A stretch of 64,000 bases of DNA, taken from the NCBI GenBank assembly GCA_009741485.1, contig CM019238.1, positions 13,231,520-13,295,519 on the forward strand, written 5' to 3'. The translations under genes were made by a program, and so were the position numbers. A model generated the notes under the pieces. The model searched no databases, had not been told where the DNA came from, and worked only from the letters and a program-made list of their open reading frames with translations. Numbering within the stretch: position 1 is the first letter of the stretch; each line of letters begins with the position of its first letter. The stretch is from Malurus cyaneus samueli. Lineage: Eukaryota > Chordata > Aves > Passeriformes > Maluridae. Below, in pieces: positions 22,062-33,150 of the stretch.

Positions 22062-22410
22062 TGCTGTTGCTAATCTTTGACCTAGATAGCAAAGGAACTT
22101 GCTGGGAGAGGAGGAGGAGGGTGCAGGGGCTGGGGCACAGGCAGGGCTGCAGCCAGAGCCTCCTGCCAGGCCACGACGTGGGGGCTGCACAGGGGAGGCC
22201 CCAAAACCTTCGTGAGAGCAGGAGCAGCAGTTTTGGAGAAAAAGCAAATGAGAAAAAAAAAAACCTCTCAAGCCAAATGTTCCTGAAGAGCGTTCACATG
22301 GATGGAGTCCATGGAGTATTGCTGCGTTATATCACTGCAGTGCCAAGTTTTCAGTGAGAATTGGAGTTTCTTAATGTCTTTGTGTGTGTTCATTGATGGA
22401 GCTCGCATTT

Positions 22411-22540
22411 TTAGAATCACAGAACCAGAATGGTTTGGGTGGGAAGGGAACTGAAAGCCCATCCAGTTCCACTCCTTGCTATAGGCAGGGACACCTTCCA
22501 CTATCCCAGGCTGCCCCAAACCCCATCCAGCCAGGCTTTA
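22411..22540 (-). mobile_element. CR1 LINE 3' fragment (minus orientation)
   Basis: The plus strand runs 'tagaatcacagaaccagaat', 'ggtttgggtgggaagggaac', 'ttccactccttgctataggc', 'ccactatcccaggctgcc', then 'ccatccagccaggcttta'. These are typical reversed CR1 blocks. Confidence 0.93.
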
Positions 22541-24894
22541 AGCATCATATCGATGTATTTTCATTTCACATCTCATGCACAGGAGTGATGTGGGCAGGAG
22601 GTAAATCCCTGCCAGGACCCAAATCCTCACTTTCGGCCGAGGACAGGAGGCTGGAGCATCACCCCCCCTCTCCTTTCTCAACCCAGCTGCCTCCATCCAC
22701 ACCCTGTCCCCTCATTCCTGGGTGGAATCACTTTGATTTCTGCAATTTGAGCCCTTTTAGATGCCTCCAGTTTGCAACCCGCTGCCACCCATTTCCAGCC
22801 CACTGGCACCAGTTTGGTCCCTGTTTCTCTCTGCTGAGCTCACCCAGGGATCCTTTATTAACAAAGCAGATCTGCAGGAGGAGGCTTTTACTTTAAACGT
22901 GCCCCTCAACAACCACAGAGAGACCAAATGTAAAACTCATCATCCCAAACCTCAGCCCTGCATCTCCTGCATCGGCTTTGCTCAGCGATCCCAAACTCCC
23001 TCGTGTGCCGCATGCACAACTCCAGCAATCCCAGTCTCAGGGAAAAGATTAGCTCTTAATTCCCCGAAGCCAAATCAGGACACGACACAGCCCATATTGT
23101 TCCAATTTACACCTCCTTATGAGCTTCCTCAGCTCCCTTTATAGTCTCAGTCTCTGCTCTGTGAATCTTCCCCATTTCCAGTCGCTCCAGTCTGGGGGCC
23201 CAGCAGCCCCGGGGTCTCATGGCCCCACACCCTGGAGTGGGGTCACTCCACAGCCCGATGGCTTCCCCTCCATGGGCTGCACGGATGGGACCCCCCAACA
23301 GCTCCTGGCCAAGTCCTGGGTGTCCCCCATCCCCTGCACAAGCCCCATGGCAGGGTGACCATCCCAGATGGAGAGGTGGTGACCACAGCTGTGTCACAGC
23401 TCCCATGGGGACAGCGGGCAGAGGGGCAGGGACCCCTCAGACATCCCCCTGGGGTCAGCACCCAAAGCTCTGTGGCCAAGCTGAGCTCAGAAATTCCCTG
23501 GCCACGAGCTGGAGTTCAGTTTAGCCCAGAGTGTTCCACACTGGGAATCGCAGCTTCGGGCATGGAGGGTTTTTTCTCCTACTCCAGGCTGTTGCTATTC
23601 TGAACTGGAGGATTTCTTAATTTCTTTTAATGAAACATGAGGATCTGATGAACGAGACAGCAGCCTCAAATAACCTCTAGCTTGGCGTGAAGACAAGTCA
23701 CGGCTGTTTGGGATAAACACGAGCCCTTTCCCAAGGCCAAAGCAGGGATGCTGTGGGAGGGGACGCTGGGGAGGTTGGGACAGAGCCATCCTGCTGTGGG
23801 ATGAGGAGCCCTGGGCACCCAAATCTGCTCTCACAGCACCTTCCCACCTCTGTACCTGCCAGCAGGTGGGGTCTCTGCTTCCCTGTGGTCCCCACACAGG
23901 GTGGTGGCACTCCCATGGGTGCTCCCTGCCTGCAGTGCCTGGTCCCCTCCGTGCTGGGGACGCTCCAGCCAAACCACACACAGACATCCCAAAAACCTTC
24001 CTTGGGAGAGGCAATTCCCAGATCCAACCCTCTGGCTTAAGGGATCTGATCTGGCGTTTTCTGCTGTTAAACAATGGGATGAGAAAAGGGAAAAGCAGAA
24101 AAGATGGGGAGGCTTTGGTGAGCCTGGCTGGGCTGGGGGCAGAGCCTGGTGCCCCTCATCCCGGGGGAGGAGCTGATGGTGTTCCCCATGTACAGACCGT
24201 GCTTCCCACAGCTGCCATGTTCCCACGGGATGGTTTTCCCCATGACCTTTCTCTCCCTCCCTCTCTCCCTCCATCTCCCCAAACCCAGCAGCTGCTTCCC
24301 ACAGCTGCAGCGCCCTGGCCAAGGCTCTCAGCAGAGTCCAGGGCTTGATGTGGCCGTGCTGGGGTTTCACCCTCTGTGGTGCATGAAGGAGTTAACGTGC
24401 TGAAAACCCCACATCCTCCTCCGGGGGGGTTTCCAGGGATGTGGACCAAATCCTATTACAGCAACACTTACCTGGGGAGCCGTGGGGAGGGCAGCCATGC
24501 AGCAAACCTCAGTGGTTTGCTACTTGATTTGCTCCCCGAGAGCAGAGAGCTGGTGGTGGAGCAGCCCAGGAGCAGCTGGAAAAAAAAGCCCGCGGAACCC
24601 AGGAGCTTCTTTTCTGCTCCAAATCCCATAAAGGGAGCCTTGGAGGTGGCACCTCCGAGTGGGCATCGCTCCTCTTGAGCCAGGGCACTGTGGAGAACGG
24701 GGGTTATGGCTTATTGTGCTCACAGGGACCCTTGTGCCTTAATTTTGGAGGGATCTGGACACAAAACTCACAGTTCTGGCTGCAACTTACCCAACCCCAT
24801 CGAGGAGCCACATCTCGGCCCAGCCAAAACAGGAGAAAATAATGAAATTTAGCCCGATTGTCCCTAGCAGAGAAAGGGGAAGGCAAGAGCAGCC
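22541..24894. other. Unique GC-rich non-coding sequence
   Basis: This 2.35-kb stretch has a short AT-rich patch at 23600-23700 ('ttcttaatttcttttaatg'). Overlapping frames up to about 180 codons have no recognisable domain. Confidence 0.45.
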
Positions 24895-25483
24895 TTTTCC
24901 ACAGCCTGGAGAGAGCCGGGAAGGAGCCTCGGCGCGGCCGCGTCTGCCGGGCTGTCAGAGCTCGGGATGGGGAGGGCTCGTTTTGGGCAGCCTAATAGAG
25001 ACCTAGCGGGATAATTGGCAGGAGTGAGGGAATGACACAGCCCTCTTCCGGAGCACCGAGCCCTCCTAATGGGAGCCAGGTGGCAATGCCCCTCCAGCCC
25101 TGACCCCGAGCGCTGCGCAGCGGAGCCTGAGCGCGACCCCGGGATGAAAGCGGCATAAAAGCGGGATGAAAGCGGCCCCGCGTCACCCGGAGAGTGCAGA
25201 CAGGTGTGGAGCGGCCGTGTCCCCCTGCACAGGCTCCTCCTGGCACCGGCAGCAGCTGTGTCCCCAGGCCGTGGCTCGTTTCCTGATGGCCGGCGGGACA
25301 GGCGGAATTGGCAGCGGGTCACAGGCGGAGAGCGGCTCTGCTGGAATGTCAAGGACGGAGGGACAGATGGTCCGTGTCCGTCAGGGAACGGAGCGCTCCT
25401 CGGCCCTTTCCCCCCACGCTGCCGGCAGGCATTTGCTTTCGGCTCGGGGGCAGCTGCCGGGGAGTGGCAGGAGATGGGACCCG

Positions 25484-25565
25484 GGGACAAACCGCCCACC
25501 CCAGCCATTGTCATCTCCGGCCAGCCCTGTGCCATCCTGCTCTGCTGCTGCCTTCTTTTGGGAAG
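25484..25565. repeat. Left copy of 82-bp duplication at assembly gap
   Basis: The 82 bases from 'gggacaaaccgccc' to 'cttttgggaag' recur right after the N at 25566, with a single T/C difference at 25514 versus 25597. Near identity abutting a gap suggests a scaffold join or collapsed-haplotype artefact. Confidence 0.97.
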
Positions 25566-25566
25566 N
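25566..25566. other. Assembly gap (single N)
   Basis: One unresolved base sits exactly at the junction between the two 82-bp copies. A single N is a placeholder and its true length is unknown. Confidence 0.99.
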
Positions 25567-25648
25567 GGGACAAACCGCCCACCCCAGCCATTGTCACCTC
25601 CGGCCAGCCCTGTGCCATCCTGCTCTGCTGCTGCCTTCTTTTGGGAAG
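25567..25648. repeat. Right copy of 82-bp duplication at assembly gap
   Basis: It matches 25484-25565 at 81 of 82 positions. Frames translated across the N contain an unknown residue and duplicated peptide and should be ignored. Confidence 0.97.
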
Positions 25649-26221
25649 AGGGGGGTTTTGGGATCAGGTTTTCTGTCTGGATAACCTCACCAGCCCTCCC
25701 AGGAGCTCCGTCCTGGCACTGAAACTCGTGACATGGCACCAAACCAGCCCCCGTTCCGCTCCCCAGCCTTGGGAACAGTGGGTGACTGGGAAGTGCTTTT
25801 CCTTTAACCACTGTTTCTGGAGGTACAGCGATCCAAGAATAGAGTTTAGGCATAAAATTGGCCTCCTCAGTGAGGGTATGGAACAGCAGCCCAGCCACCG
25901 GCCCATAAATCATGGCTCATAAATCCTCGATAATGCAGAACCTGCGTGCTGGCTGCAGCCCAGCTCCAGGTACCTCGGCTTGGAGAGGAACCAAACTCAG
26001 AGAAACGTGGAAACCAGGAGCAGGACAGACTCATCCCATCCCCCCCAGCCCCATCACGTCCCACACTCAGAGCTGCTCTGCTCTGAGCTGCCCCAGCTGC
26101 AGTTTTTGGGGACAGGGACAGCAGAGAAGGCAAATGGTCCCCAGCATCCCTGAGCTGGGGGTCCTGAGGCCAGCACTGGCTGGAAGGGCAGGGAGTGGCA
26201 GAAAAGACTCCCAAGGGCTGT
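25649..26221. other. Unique non-coding sequence
   Basis: The stretch 25800-25935 is mildly AT-rich with 'agagtttaggcataaaattg' and 'cccataaatcatggc'. No exon or repeat was recognised. Confidence 0.4.
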
Positions 26222-26450
26222 TCCTTCATTTTAGGAAATAATTCCCCACTGTGAGGGTGGGGAGGCCCTGGCACAGGTTACCCAGAGAAGCTTTGGCTGC
26301 CCCTGGATCCCTGGGAGTGCCCAAGGCCAGGATGGATGGGGCTTGTAGCAACCTGGGACAGGGGAAAGTGACCCTGTCCATGGCAGGGGATGAAACAAGA
26401 TGAGCTTTAAGGTCCCTTCCATCCCAAACCATTTCTTGATTCCATGATTC
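26222..26450 (+). mobile_element. CR1 LINE 3' fragment
   Basis: Read forward: 'gagggtggggaggccctggc', 'cacaggttacccagagaagc', 'gcccaaggccaggatggatgg', 'caacctgggacaggggaaag', 'tccatggcaggggatgaaac', 'tttaaggtcccttccatccc', then 'ttgattccatgattc'. This is a clear, 5'-truncated CR1 tail. Confidence 0.97.
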
Positions 26451-26886
26451 TCCATCCAGGATCACCATTCCAGCTGAGCAACAGCCCCCTGTGCCAAGGG
26501 AGTCTTCAGACGTTTGGTTAAAGCATCCAAATACAAAAGTTTTTATCCAAAGCCTTTCCTAAGCCCATTTAAGATTTCCAGCTGAGCTGGAAATCTCGTG
26601 AGACTCCCATTACACCAGATTCCCATGAGGATATTCTTCCCCCCAGGCATTTGCAGTTCTGCTCGTGCCACCATGCTCCAAACTGCTCAGAAAGTAAAGG
26701 AGCCAGTTTATCCCTCCATTTGGAAAACATGGAACCCCTCTCCCATCTTAGGGGTTATAAGGGGCACCCTGCCAGCCAACATGAGAGTGGAATCACCACT
26801 TCCAGCCTGAGAGTCCTAAAGTATCCCTAGGAAAAATGGATTTATCTCTCACTAGCTGACAGACAAGGGTTGAGTATCAATCCCTC
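26451..26886. other. Unique non-coding sequence
   Basis: Moderate GC, no repeat family and no coding signal between the CR1 tail and the 37-bp array. Confidence 0.45.
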
Positions 26887-27105
26887 TCAGTGGAGCATAT
26901 CCTGCTTAAATCAAAGCTATCATACCATGGATCACATCCTGTCTGAGTGAAGGATATCATCCCAATGAACACATCCTGCCCAAATCAAGGACATCATCCC
27001 ATGGGACACATCCTGCCCAAATCAAGGCTATCATCCCATGGAACACATCCCGTCCAAGTCAAGGCTATGATCCCTTGGAATGCATCCATCCAAATCAGAG
27101 CTGAC
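26887..27105. repeat. 37-bp minisatellite, ~6 copies
   Basis: The unit 'catcccatgggacacatcct...gcccaaatcaaggctat' is repeated about six times. The two central copies are nearly identical and the outer ones diverge. Confidence 0.93.
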
Positions 27106-28247
27106 TTCCCACCAGCTGGAGTGAGGAGGAGGATCACAGACATATCCTCTCCATAATTGGGCAGGGGCAGAAGCTGACCCAGTCCCACAATGTCCATTGG
27201 AAAAGAGGAACCATTCCAAAAAAGCCTTGTAACACCAGGCAAGGGCTGTTTCCAGCTTGTTCATCCCTGCCCCTACAGAGTGGAGCTCTCAGCACTGACA
27301 TCCCAGACAGAATTTCCTTGCCCTGCTGCCTTGCACGTATTTGTTGGGTTTTATAATATGAGGTGAGACTGTTTCCATCACAGCTTCCAAAAAAAATCCC
27401 ATTAACATCTCTTGCTTCTCACCAGGGACAAGTGGAGCGGCACAGCCGGCAAATGGCTCAGCCGGAGCTTCCCAAAGTGGGAATGGCCACATGGGCAGGG
27501 CTCCAGCCATGATTCCTCTTCCCAAGGCCCTGGAGCACAAGGATTGTGCCAGTCAGGAATTATTTAGATCCAGCATGGTGCCAACAGTGCCCTACAATGG
27601 GAACCCGGAGTGCCCCAGCAGCACTGAGGATGTGGATTTTATCCTTCCACCAAATGGACACTGGGAGTGCAGAAATCACAGCTCCTTTGCCAGATGTGCC
27701 CCACTGCTGTTATCATGGAATATTAATCAGCAAGGCCTGCCTGTAATTTTGGAGTTTTGATTAGAGAAATCTCCCTTACAATAATAATCAGGCTGGGGCC
27801 TGGATAAATACCAACGGCTCCAGGGTTGTTGTTGGGATAAAGTGGCACGTTGATTGCTCCGCTCGCCTGCTCATCAATCATTCATATTGCCCCCACTTTC
27901 TCCATCCTCATGGACAATCCCCTTCTTCCCAGCTTCCCCAGAGTCTGTCCCTTCATTAAGAGCCACCTTCCTCCTCTTCTTCCTCCTCTGACTTCACTGC
28001 CATCCCTGCACTCGCTCCCAGCCCCTTCCTCCTCGGCTGCTCCCTGATCCCGGCATTCATCTCCCATTATATAAAGTTTGGCTGCCTTGAGTAAAATAAA
28101 TTGCAAGCTTTTGAAGGGCTGGGGCTCTGTATATTTTTACGGTTAATGAATCTTCCTGTTTGAGTTTGGGAGATGGGAACATTGCTTTCCAGCTGCCATG
28201 GGCAGCTCTGGCCAATTGAATCAGCGAGGGCTGGAAACTTCACCCTG
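27106..28247. other. Unique non-coding sequence, partly AT-rich
   Basis: AT-rich patches lie at 27720-27790 ('tggaatattaatcagc', 'caataataatcagg') and 28060-28180 ('ttacggttaatgaatc'). They are weak conserved-element candidates. No exon was recognised. Confidence 0.4.
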
Positions 28248-28505
28248 GTGTGGGAGAGTTGGGTGGGAGAGAGTTGGGTGAGAGTTGGGTGGGAGAGAGT
28301 AGGGTGAGAGTTGGGTGGGAGAGAGTAGGGTGAGAGTTGGGTGGGAGAGAATTGGGTGAGAGTTGGGTGGGAGAACAGCAGATGGGAGAATGGCAGATGG
28401 GTGAGAGTTGAGAGGAAGAGGATTGGGTGGGAGAATATTGGGTGGGAGAGAGTTGGGTGAGAGCTGGGTGGGAGAATGGAGTGTGGGAGACCACCAGGTG
28501 AGAGA
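28248..28505. repeat. 26-bp G-rich minisatellite
   Basis: Degenerate copies of 'gggtgagagttgggtgggag' with 'agagta' make a ~26-bp unit; the middle copies are most regular. The plus strand is G-rich and lacks C. Minus-strand frames read HPTLSHPTLTQLSPTQLSP and are repeat by-products. Confidence 0.94.
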
Positions 28506-28839
28506 TCCCCCAGTGCAACCCCTGCCTCCTGCCCCACTGGCCACTTGACCAGCAGCCTCCACCATCATGACCCAACCCACACCCACACCAACCCATCACT
28601 CCAATCTGGACCTGGATAAAAGGAGGCCAGCCAAAAAAAGGGATGAGGAAGCGGCTGCTCATGGCACAGCAGTGCTGCCCTGGTGGCAGCCACCCGGCGT
28701 GCTCTGCATCGGGTGCAGCGGCTCCTCTTGAGCACAAACTGCTTCTTTTCACCCATGCAAAGCCCTGAAGAGGCAGAACAGGGCCTGCCCAACCCTCAAA
28801 GCCACCAGGGAGAGTTTGGTTCGGAGGCAAAGTGAGCTC
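28506..28839. other. Unique GC-rich non-coding sequence
   Basis: No repeat or family resemblance; overlapping frames are accidental. Confidence 0.45.
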
Positions 28840-29060
28840 TGGGCCAGCCGTGTGCGTGCCGCGTTTTTCCTTGTCGGCCTCTCCGAGCCGCCTATGGGCA
28901 AACTGCTCCAGCCCCTAATTTATTCATCATTGCAACTGATTCATCATCTACGTTTTCTGTCTGGTTCCTTGGCCTGTAGATTATCCGCCAGCAGTTTGTT
29001 GAGCATATTTGACATGTGAAACTCAAGCTGTGTTTACTTGTAGTTCATGTACCATGGCGT
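28840..29060. promoter_or_regulatory. Candidate conserved non-coding element
   Basis: A sharp change to lower GC, with 'cccctaatttattcatc', 'gcaactgattcatcatctac' and 'gagcatatttgacatgtg', and no repeat signature. It is a good candidate for a vertebrate conserved element by appearance only. Confidence 0.35.
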
Positions 29061-30019
29061 TTGCCTTGGCCGCCTGCCATCAGGCACGTGGGGTCTGCGC
29101 CGTGCCCGGGTTGGCGGAGCGCGGCTTTTCCATGGATGCTCACACGCACCGGCTCAGCCCTTCCCGGCTGCAGCATTCCCTGCTGCTGGTCTGGCTCCTC
29201 CCGGCTCGCCCCCGCTCCCAAGCCGTGTTTCTGTGAGCGTTTAAATGCATGAAATCCCATCAAACCTGGAAGAGGAGATGGGGAGGATTTGCCAGACCTG
29301 GAACAGTTTTCTTCCTCCGAATTTTCCGAGCTGTACAGAGCACGAGGGAGTCTCCGAAGGTGAATTTCCACTCTTGCTGCATATCCATGACCTCAAGTGA
29401 AGGAAAGGAAACCTTTCCCAGTGCCGGGTCCCAAGGAAAGCTGGAGGGGTGCTTTGCCCTGGTTGTGAACCCATAAGGGACTCCAGCCCTCTCCACGGGG
29501 CTGACCCAGACAGGGGAAGGGGACTCGGTCCCCTGTGTCACACCCCTGCCACAATAACCCCATTAACATCCCCACACATCAGAGCCAGGCACACGCCAAG
29601 GCAGAGGCAAAAAAAGGAGCCTTTTCTGTCTGATAGGCTTCAAAAATATGTATTTGATTTTCAGATGTGAAGCTGGAATTGCATCCAGATGGACTGGGGG
29701 TCACCCTCCCTGACACTGGCTTCCCATTACACTGATATTGGATGCAGATATGTTTTATCCAGATAGCTGACAAATACAACGTGCTGCTGGTTCCCCTGAG
29801 TTTTTTTTAAGCCATTTCCCCCACCAGTACCACTATTCCCAAGACTCCAATTCCCCATCACTGCTGTTCGGTGTCCTAAATCCATCCCAGTTGGACAACG
29901 GATGTTTATACCCCCCCCTTGTTTATTCCCCTCCATCACCCTGGAGATGGGACATAATTTTCAGGGACAAATCTGGCTTCCAAGCCACCGGCATCATCCT
30001 AAACACAAACAAACCCAAA
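29061..30019. other. Unique non-coding sequence
   Basis: GC-rich at the left (29080-29230 is CpG-containing), more neutral at the right. Overlapping short frames only. Confidence 0.45.
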
Positions 30020-30330
30020 GCAGGATAAAAAGCAGCACTTAATAATATGGCAAGATTTGTGGGATTAATGTATAGTGTTAAATGTGGCCATAAAAATATA
30101 CAGCTATTAATTGGGTCGTTGCAGCTCTGTGGCCCCCGGGCAACTTCAATCCTTGCTCCTGTGTTTTACGGTGTCCCCGGGATCTGTTGATGGAATTACT
30201 GCCGTGTTCTAATAGGAATAGTAATAATAATAATAACAACAATACCAGTAATAATATATTTCCCTGCCTCCCGCCTCTCCCAGGGTACTTTGCAATTAGA
30301 TCCTCGGAGAAGCCACAACTCATAACCATC
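30020..30330. other. AT-rich island with short (AAT)n run
   Basis: The island carries 'cacttaataatatggc', 'gctattaattgggtcg' and an 'aataataataataacaac' run at 30220-30240. Part is microsatellite; the flanks could be a conserved element. Confidence 0.3.
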
Positions 30331-30679
30331 TCTTCAGCCTGATTTCCTCGGGAAGGGATGAGCCGAGCGGCGGGGGGAGCAGCGAGCACGGAGGATTTGC
30401 CCTTATCCGTCTGTATCCATGACCTGCCTTCCCCGGGAGCCCCGCGGATGCCAGGGGATGCGTGGGGCCGGGTTGGCATCGTCTCCATGGGAGGTGTCTC
30501 GTGCTGATCCCAATCCCTGCAGGAGCAGCAGCCGCGGAGGAAGGGGGTGTTGTGCATCCTTTGGCTCCCACCACGTCTCCGGTGGCCGGGGAGGAGCAGA
30601 TGTGGAGCAGGAAAGATCCACTCAGGTGGTTATTTACAGTCCCTGCCTGTGCTCTGGGAAGTTCTGCTCCTTGTTTTTT
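30331..30679. other. CpG-containing GC-rich sequence
   Basis: The block 30340-30600 has raised CpG ('gagccgagcggcggggg', 'ccccgcggatgcc') but is short and holds no credible exon. Confidence 0.35.
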
Positions 30680-31095
30680 TCTGGTCCTTGACTTATCTGG
30701 GAAAGGATCGCTGTTTTCTCCAATGTATTCATTATCCAGAATTATTTGGGGCCTAACATAGGGGGATCTTTCCACTGACTTAGCTGGGTTTTGGATTAGG
30801 CCCTTAATGAATAATTTCTGCACATAATTCTTGGCCTGTGTCTTGTTCACAGGCAGTTTACTGCAAGAATTCCAAAGTCAAGCTGCTTTATTGGCCCTAT
30901 AGGTCAGCTGGGATTATTTCCTTTCCCTGAGTAGATGACTCTGAGCACCGGGGCTTCAGCACACACATTTTGTATTAATTCAAAATTTGCTTTCTATGAA
31001 TATTTTACAAGAGAGCCTTAAAATTCACTGTTTCCATGGCCATTCCTCCTTGTAACTCATTCTGTTTGCTTGAATATTAACTGAAGGCAAACAGA
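30680..31095. promoter_or_regulatory. Candidate conserved non-coding element
   Basis: A continuous 415-base AT-rich block with 'cagaattatttgggg', 'cccttaatgaataatttc', 'gtattaattcaaaatttgc' and 'cttgaatattaactg'. It has no simple repeat, interspersed repeat or open frame of note. It is one of the strongest enhancer-like blocks in the window by composition. Confidence 0.4.
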
Positions 31096-31525
31096 GCAGG
31101 GCCGTGTGGGGATTGGAGCCGGAGGAGCGGGCATGGAGACCGGAGGGGAATTCCATTGAGAAGCACTCCACAAATGTCAGTGCAGATGAAATAAATAATC
31201 CTGCCTGCTCTGGCCCTCACCTCAGCTCCCTCCTGCCTCTGCATCCCACCGGTGCTGGCTGCAGGAGAAAGGGAAGCAATCCATTCTCACCCGGCAATTC
31301 GGGCTGTCCTTCCTCACCGGAATGGTGGGAAGCACTAATGAAGTGTGGAAAATGGGGAATGGTGGTTGTGTTTACCTGACACAGCACCTCCCTGCAATCC
31401 CACCCACCCTGCTCCTGGGATACCTGTGCTGGTAGGAAATGGACAGGGGATCTATCCAAAACCTTCTGCTGGCAGCAGACTCCCAGGCAGGAGGATGATT
31501 CCCACCCATTCCCATTCCCAACAGG
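31096..31525. other. Unique GC-rich non-coding sequence
   Basis: No repeat family; overlapping frames have no family resemblance. Confidence 0.45.
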
Positions 31526-31680
31526 GTGCCAGAGAAGCTGTTCCTGCCCCATCCCTGGAAGTGTCCGAGGTTGGACAGGGCTTGGAGCAACCTGGGATAG
31601 TGGAAGGTGTCCCTGCCAATGGACCACCTTTGAAGGCCCCTTCCCACCCAAACCATTCTCTGGTTCTGTAATTCCATGAT
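31526..31680 (+). mobile_element. CR1 LINE 3' fragment
   Basis: The copy reads 'gtgccagagaagctg', 'gaggttggacagggcttgg', 'caacctgggatagtggaagg', 'ggccccttcccacccaaacc', then 'tggttctgtaattccatgat', a diverged CR1 tail. Confidence 0.95.
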
Positions 31681-32159
31681 CCTGTGCTGTGTTACTGGGA
31701 ATCAGCAGGGAGAGCAACCCCTTCCCAAAGCTGTGGACACCCCTCGGGGTCCCCTCTCCACTGAGCTGTGTCTGCAATCCCAAAAGCATTGGAAAAGCAG
31801 TGGGAATAGCATCTGCTGGTGCTGGCTGGAGGGGCAGGAGGGTCCTGAAGGAAGAAGAGCCCCTGGAGCATCACCCTGTGGGACCAGGGGGTTTGCACCA
31901 TCCCCTCCTCTGAGGGAGCCAGAGCTCGAGGGTCACATTCAGCTCCCAGGAAAAACGAGGGAAAACCAGAACACCCCAGCTGACCTCAACCTTTCCAGTG
32001 CCTATTTTGACCAGCGCTCTCCAAGGGGGAATCTGGCTGGCAGCTCCCAGGCTGTCAGATCCATCCCAAGAAGCTGGAGAAGAAAGCACATGTTTCCTGG
32101 CTGTCATGGAGCGAGGAGCTGAGGAACGGGGAGGGCTCTGCCTGCCGGAATGTGCCTCG
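31681..32159. other. Unique GC-rich non-coding sequence
   Basis: Nothing beyond short accidental frames was seen. Confidence 0.45.
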
Positions 32160-32640
32160 CATTTGGGCTGGGATTCTAATGGATTCTGATGCGATTTTTT
32201 CCCTGATTTGTACCAGGCCATCTGGATTTGTTTCTGCGAGATGCTGCTTTAATACACTTCAAATTTCCCATTGAGTCTCAGGCACCAAAGAGAGGGGGGA
32301 GGGGGCGAATGAAAAGCAAATTTAATAACAGAAAGACCTGAAATCTATTAAATCTACATTAAAATACATTTGGTTTCCCAGTGGGTGCAAAGTGCCATAA
32401 CGTTTTACTGGGTTTATGACGCTGGCAGAGGCTCTGGATGAAAATGGAGGAGCGAGTCCAGGGTCCCCGCTCAGTAGTTCACCGAGGTGGAGAGAAGGAG
32501 TCGTCTGCAGTTTGCAAACGCAGCAAAAACGGAAAAGCCTTCTCGGGTAGATCCGCAGAGAGCTCGTTCCACATGTGTTTCCGTTAAGGATGTTCACAAA
32601 ACCTGAACAGCGAGAGACGGTCAGGTTCTCAAATTATTCG
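32160..32640. promoter_or_regulatory. Candidate conserved non-coding element
   Basis: A 480-base block of lower GC with 'gcaaatttaataacag', 'aaatctattaaatctac', 'gtgccataacgttttactgg' and 'gtttccgttaaggatg'. It also holds scattered CpGs unusual for AT-rich DNA. No repeat was recognised. Confidence 0.4.
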
Positions 32641-32979
32641 GGACTCTCGTTTTCCCTGCCGTGCTCCAGCTCTGGCAGGGCCCCTCTGCACGGCCTTCCC
32701 CCCGGCTCCCTCCCGCTGCTGCACAGCCCTGGGTTTGGAAAGCCACGCAGAGGGACTCAGGAAAAGTGCCACATCCACAGACAGGGCTGGATGTGTTTTC
32801 TCCCCCAGCAGGAGCAGGGAGCACTGGCAGGACACAGCAGCTCCTGCATCCCAGTCTGCTCTGTAATACCAAGAGCACTTGGCATTCCTGTGAGGCAGCC
32901 TCTGGAAACCTGGGAGCACTGCAGCTCCATCAGCATCCCTATTTTCAGAGGATTAAACCCCTCTGGGCATTGCCAGGGG
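32641..32979. other. Unique GC-rich non-coding sequence
   Basis: No repeat or exon was recognised. Confidence 0.4.
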
Positions 32980-33150
32980 GGAGAACACCAGCACAGGCTG
33001 CCCAGAGAGATGGGAGATGCCCCATCCCTGGAATCATCCACGGTCAGATTGGGTGGGGTTTTGAGCACCCTGCTCTAGTGGGCGTTCCCTGCAGGAAGGT
33101 TGGTCTAGGATGGCCTTGAAAGGTCCCTTCCAACCCAAACTATTCTAGGA
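32980..33150 (+). mobile_element. CR1 LINE 3' fragment (second subfamily)
   Basis: The copy reads 'agcacaggctgcccagagag', 'gtggggttttgagcaccctg', 'ggcgttccctgcaggaaggt', 'ggtctaggatggccttgaaa', then 'aggtcccttccaacccaaac' and 'tattctagga'. The internal blocks differ from the other copies, indicating a different CR1 subfamily. Confidence 0.93.

Larger units (their letters stand above)
24895..25620. promoter_or_regulatory. CpG island (orphan) with weak TATA-like site
   Basis: Roughly 50 CpGs in the first 600 bases with high GC meets the usual CpG-island pattern. A TATA-like 'cataaaag' lies at 25154-25161 in an otherwise GC-rich stretch of 'agcgggatgaaagcgg' units. The N gap and its duplicated flank fall at the right end. 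No exon could be assigned. Open frames up to 349 codons are expected by chance here. Confidence 0.5.

Noticed and set aside
24864..25913. 349-codon minus frame crossing the gap
   Set aside because: Contains an unknown residue at the N and the peptide of the 82-bp duplication twice; it depends on an assembly artefact.
28236..28586. Heptad-like repeat protein on the minus strand (HPTLTQLSP)
   Set aside because: Produced by the 26-bp array; three frames give equivalent repeats.
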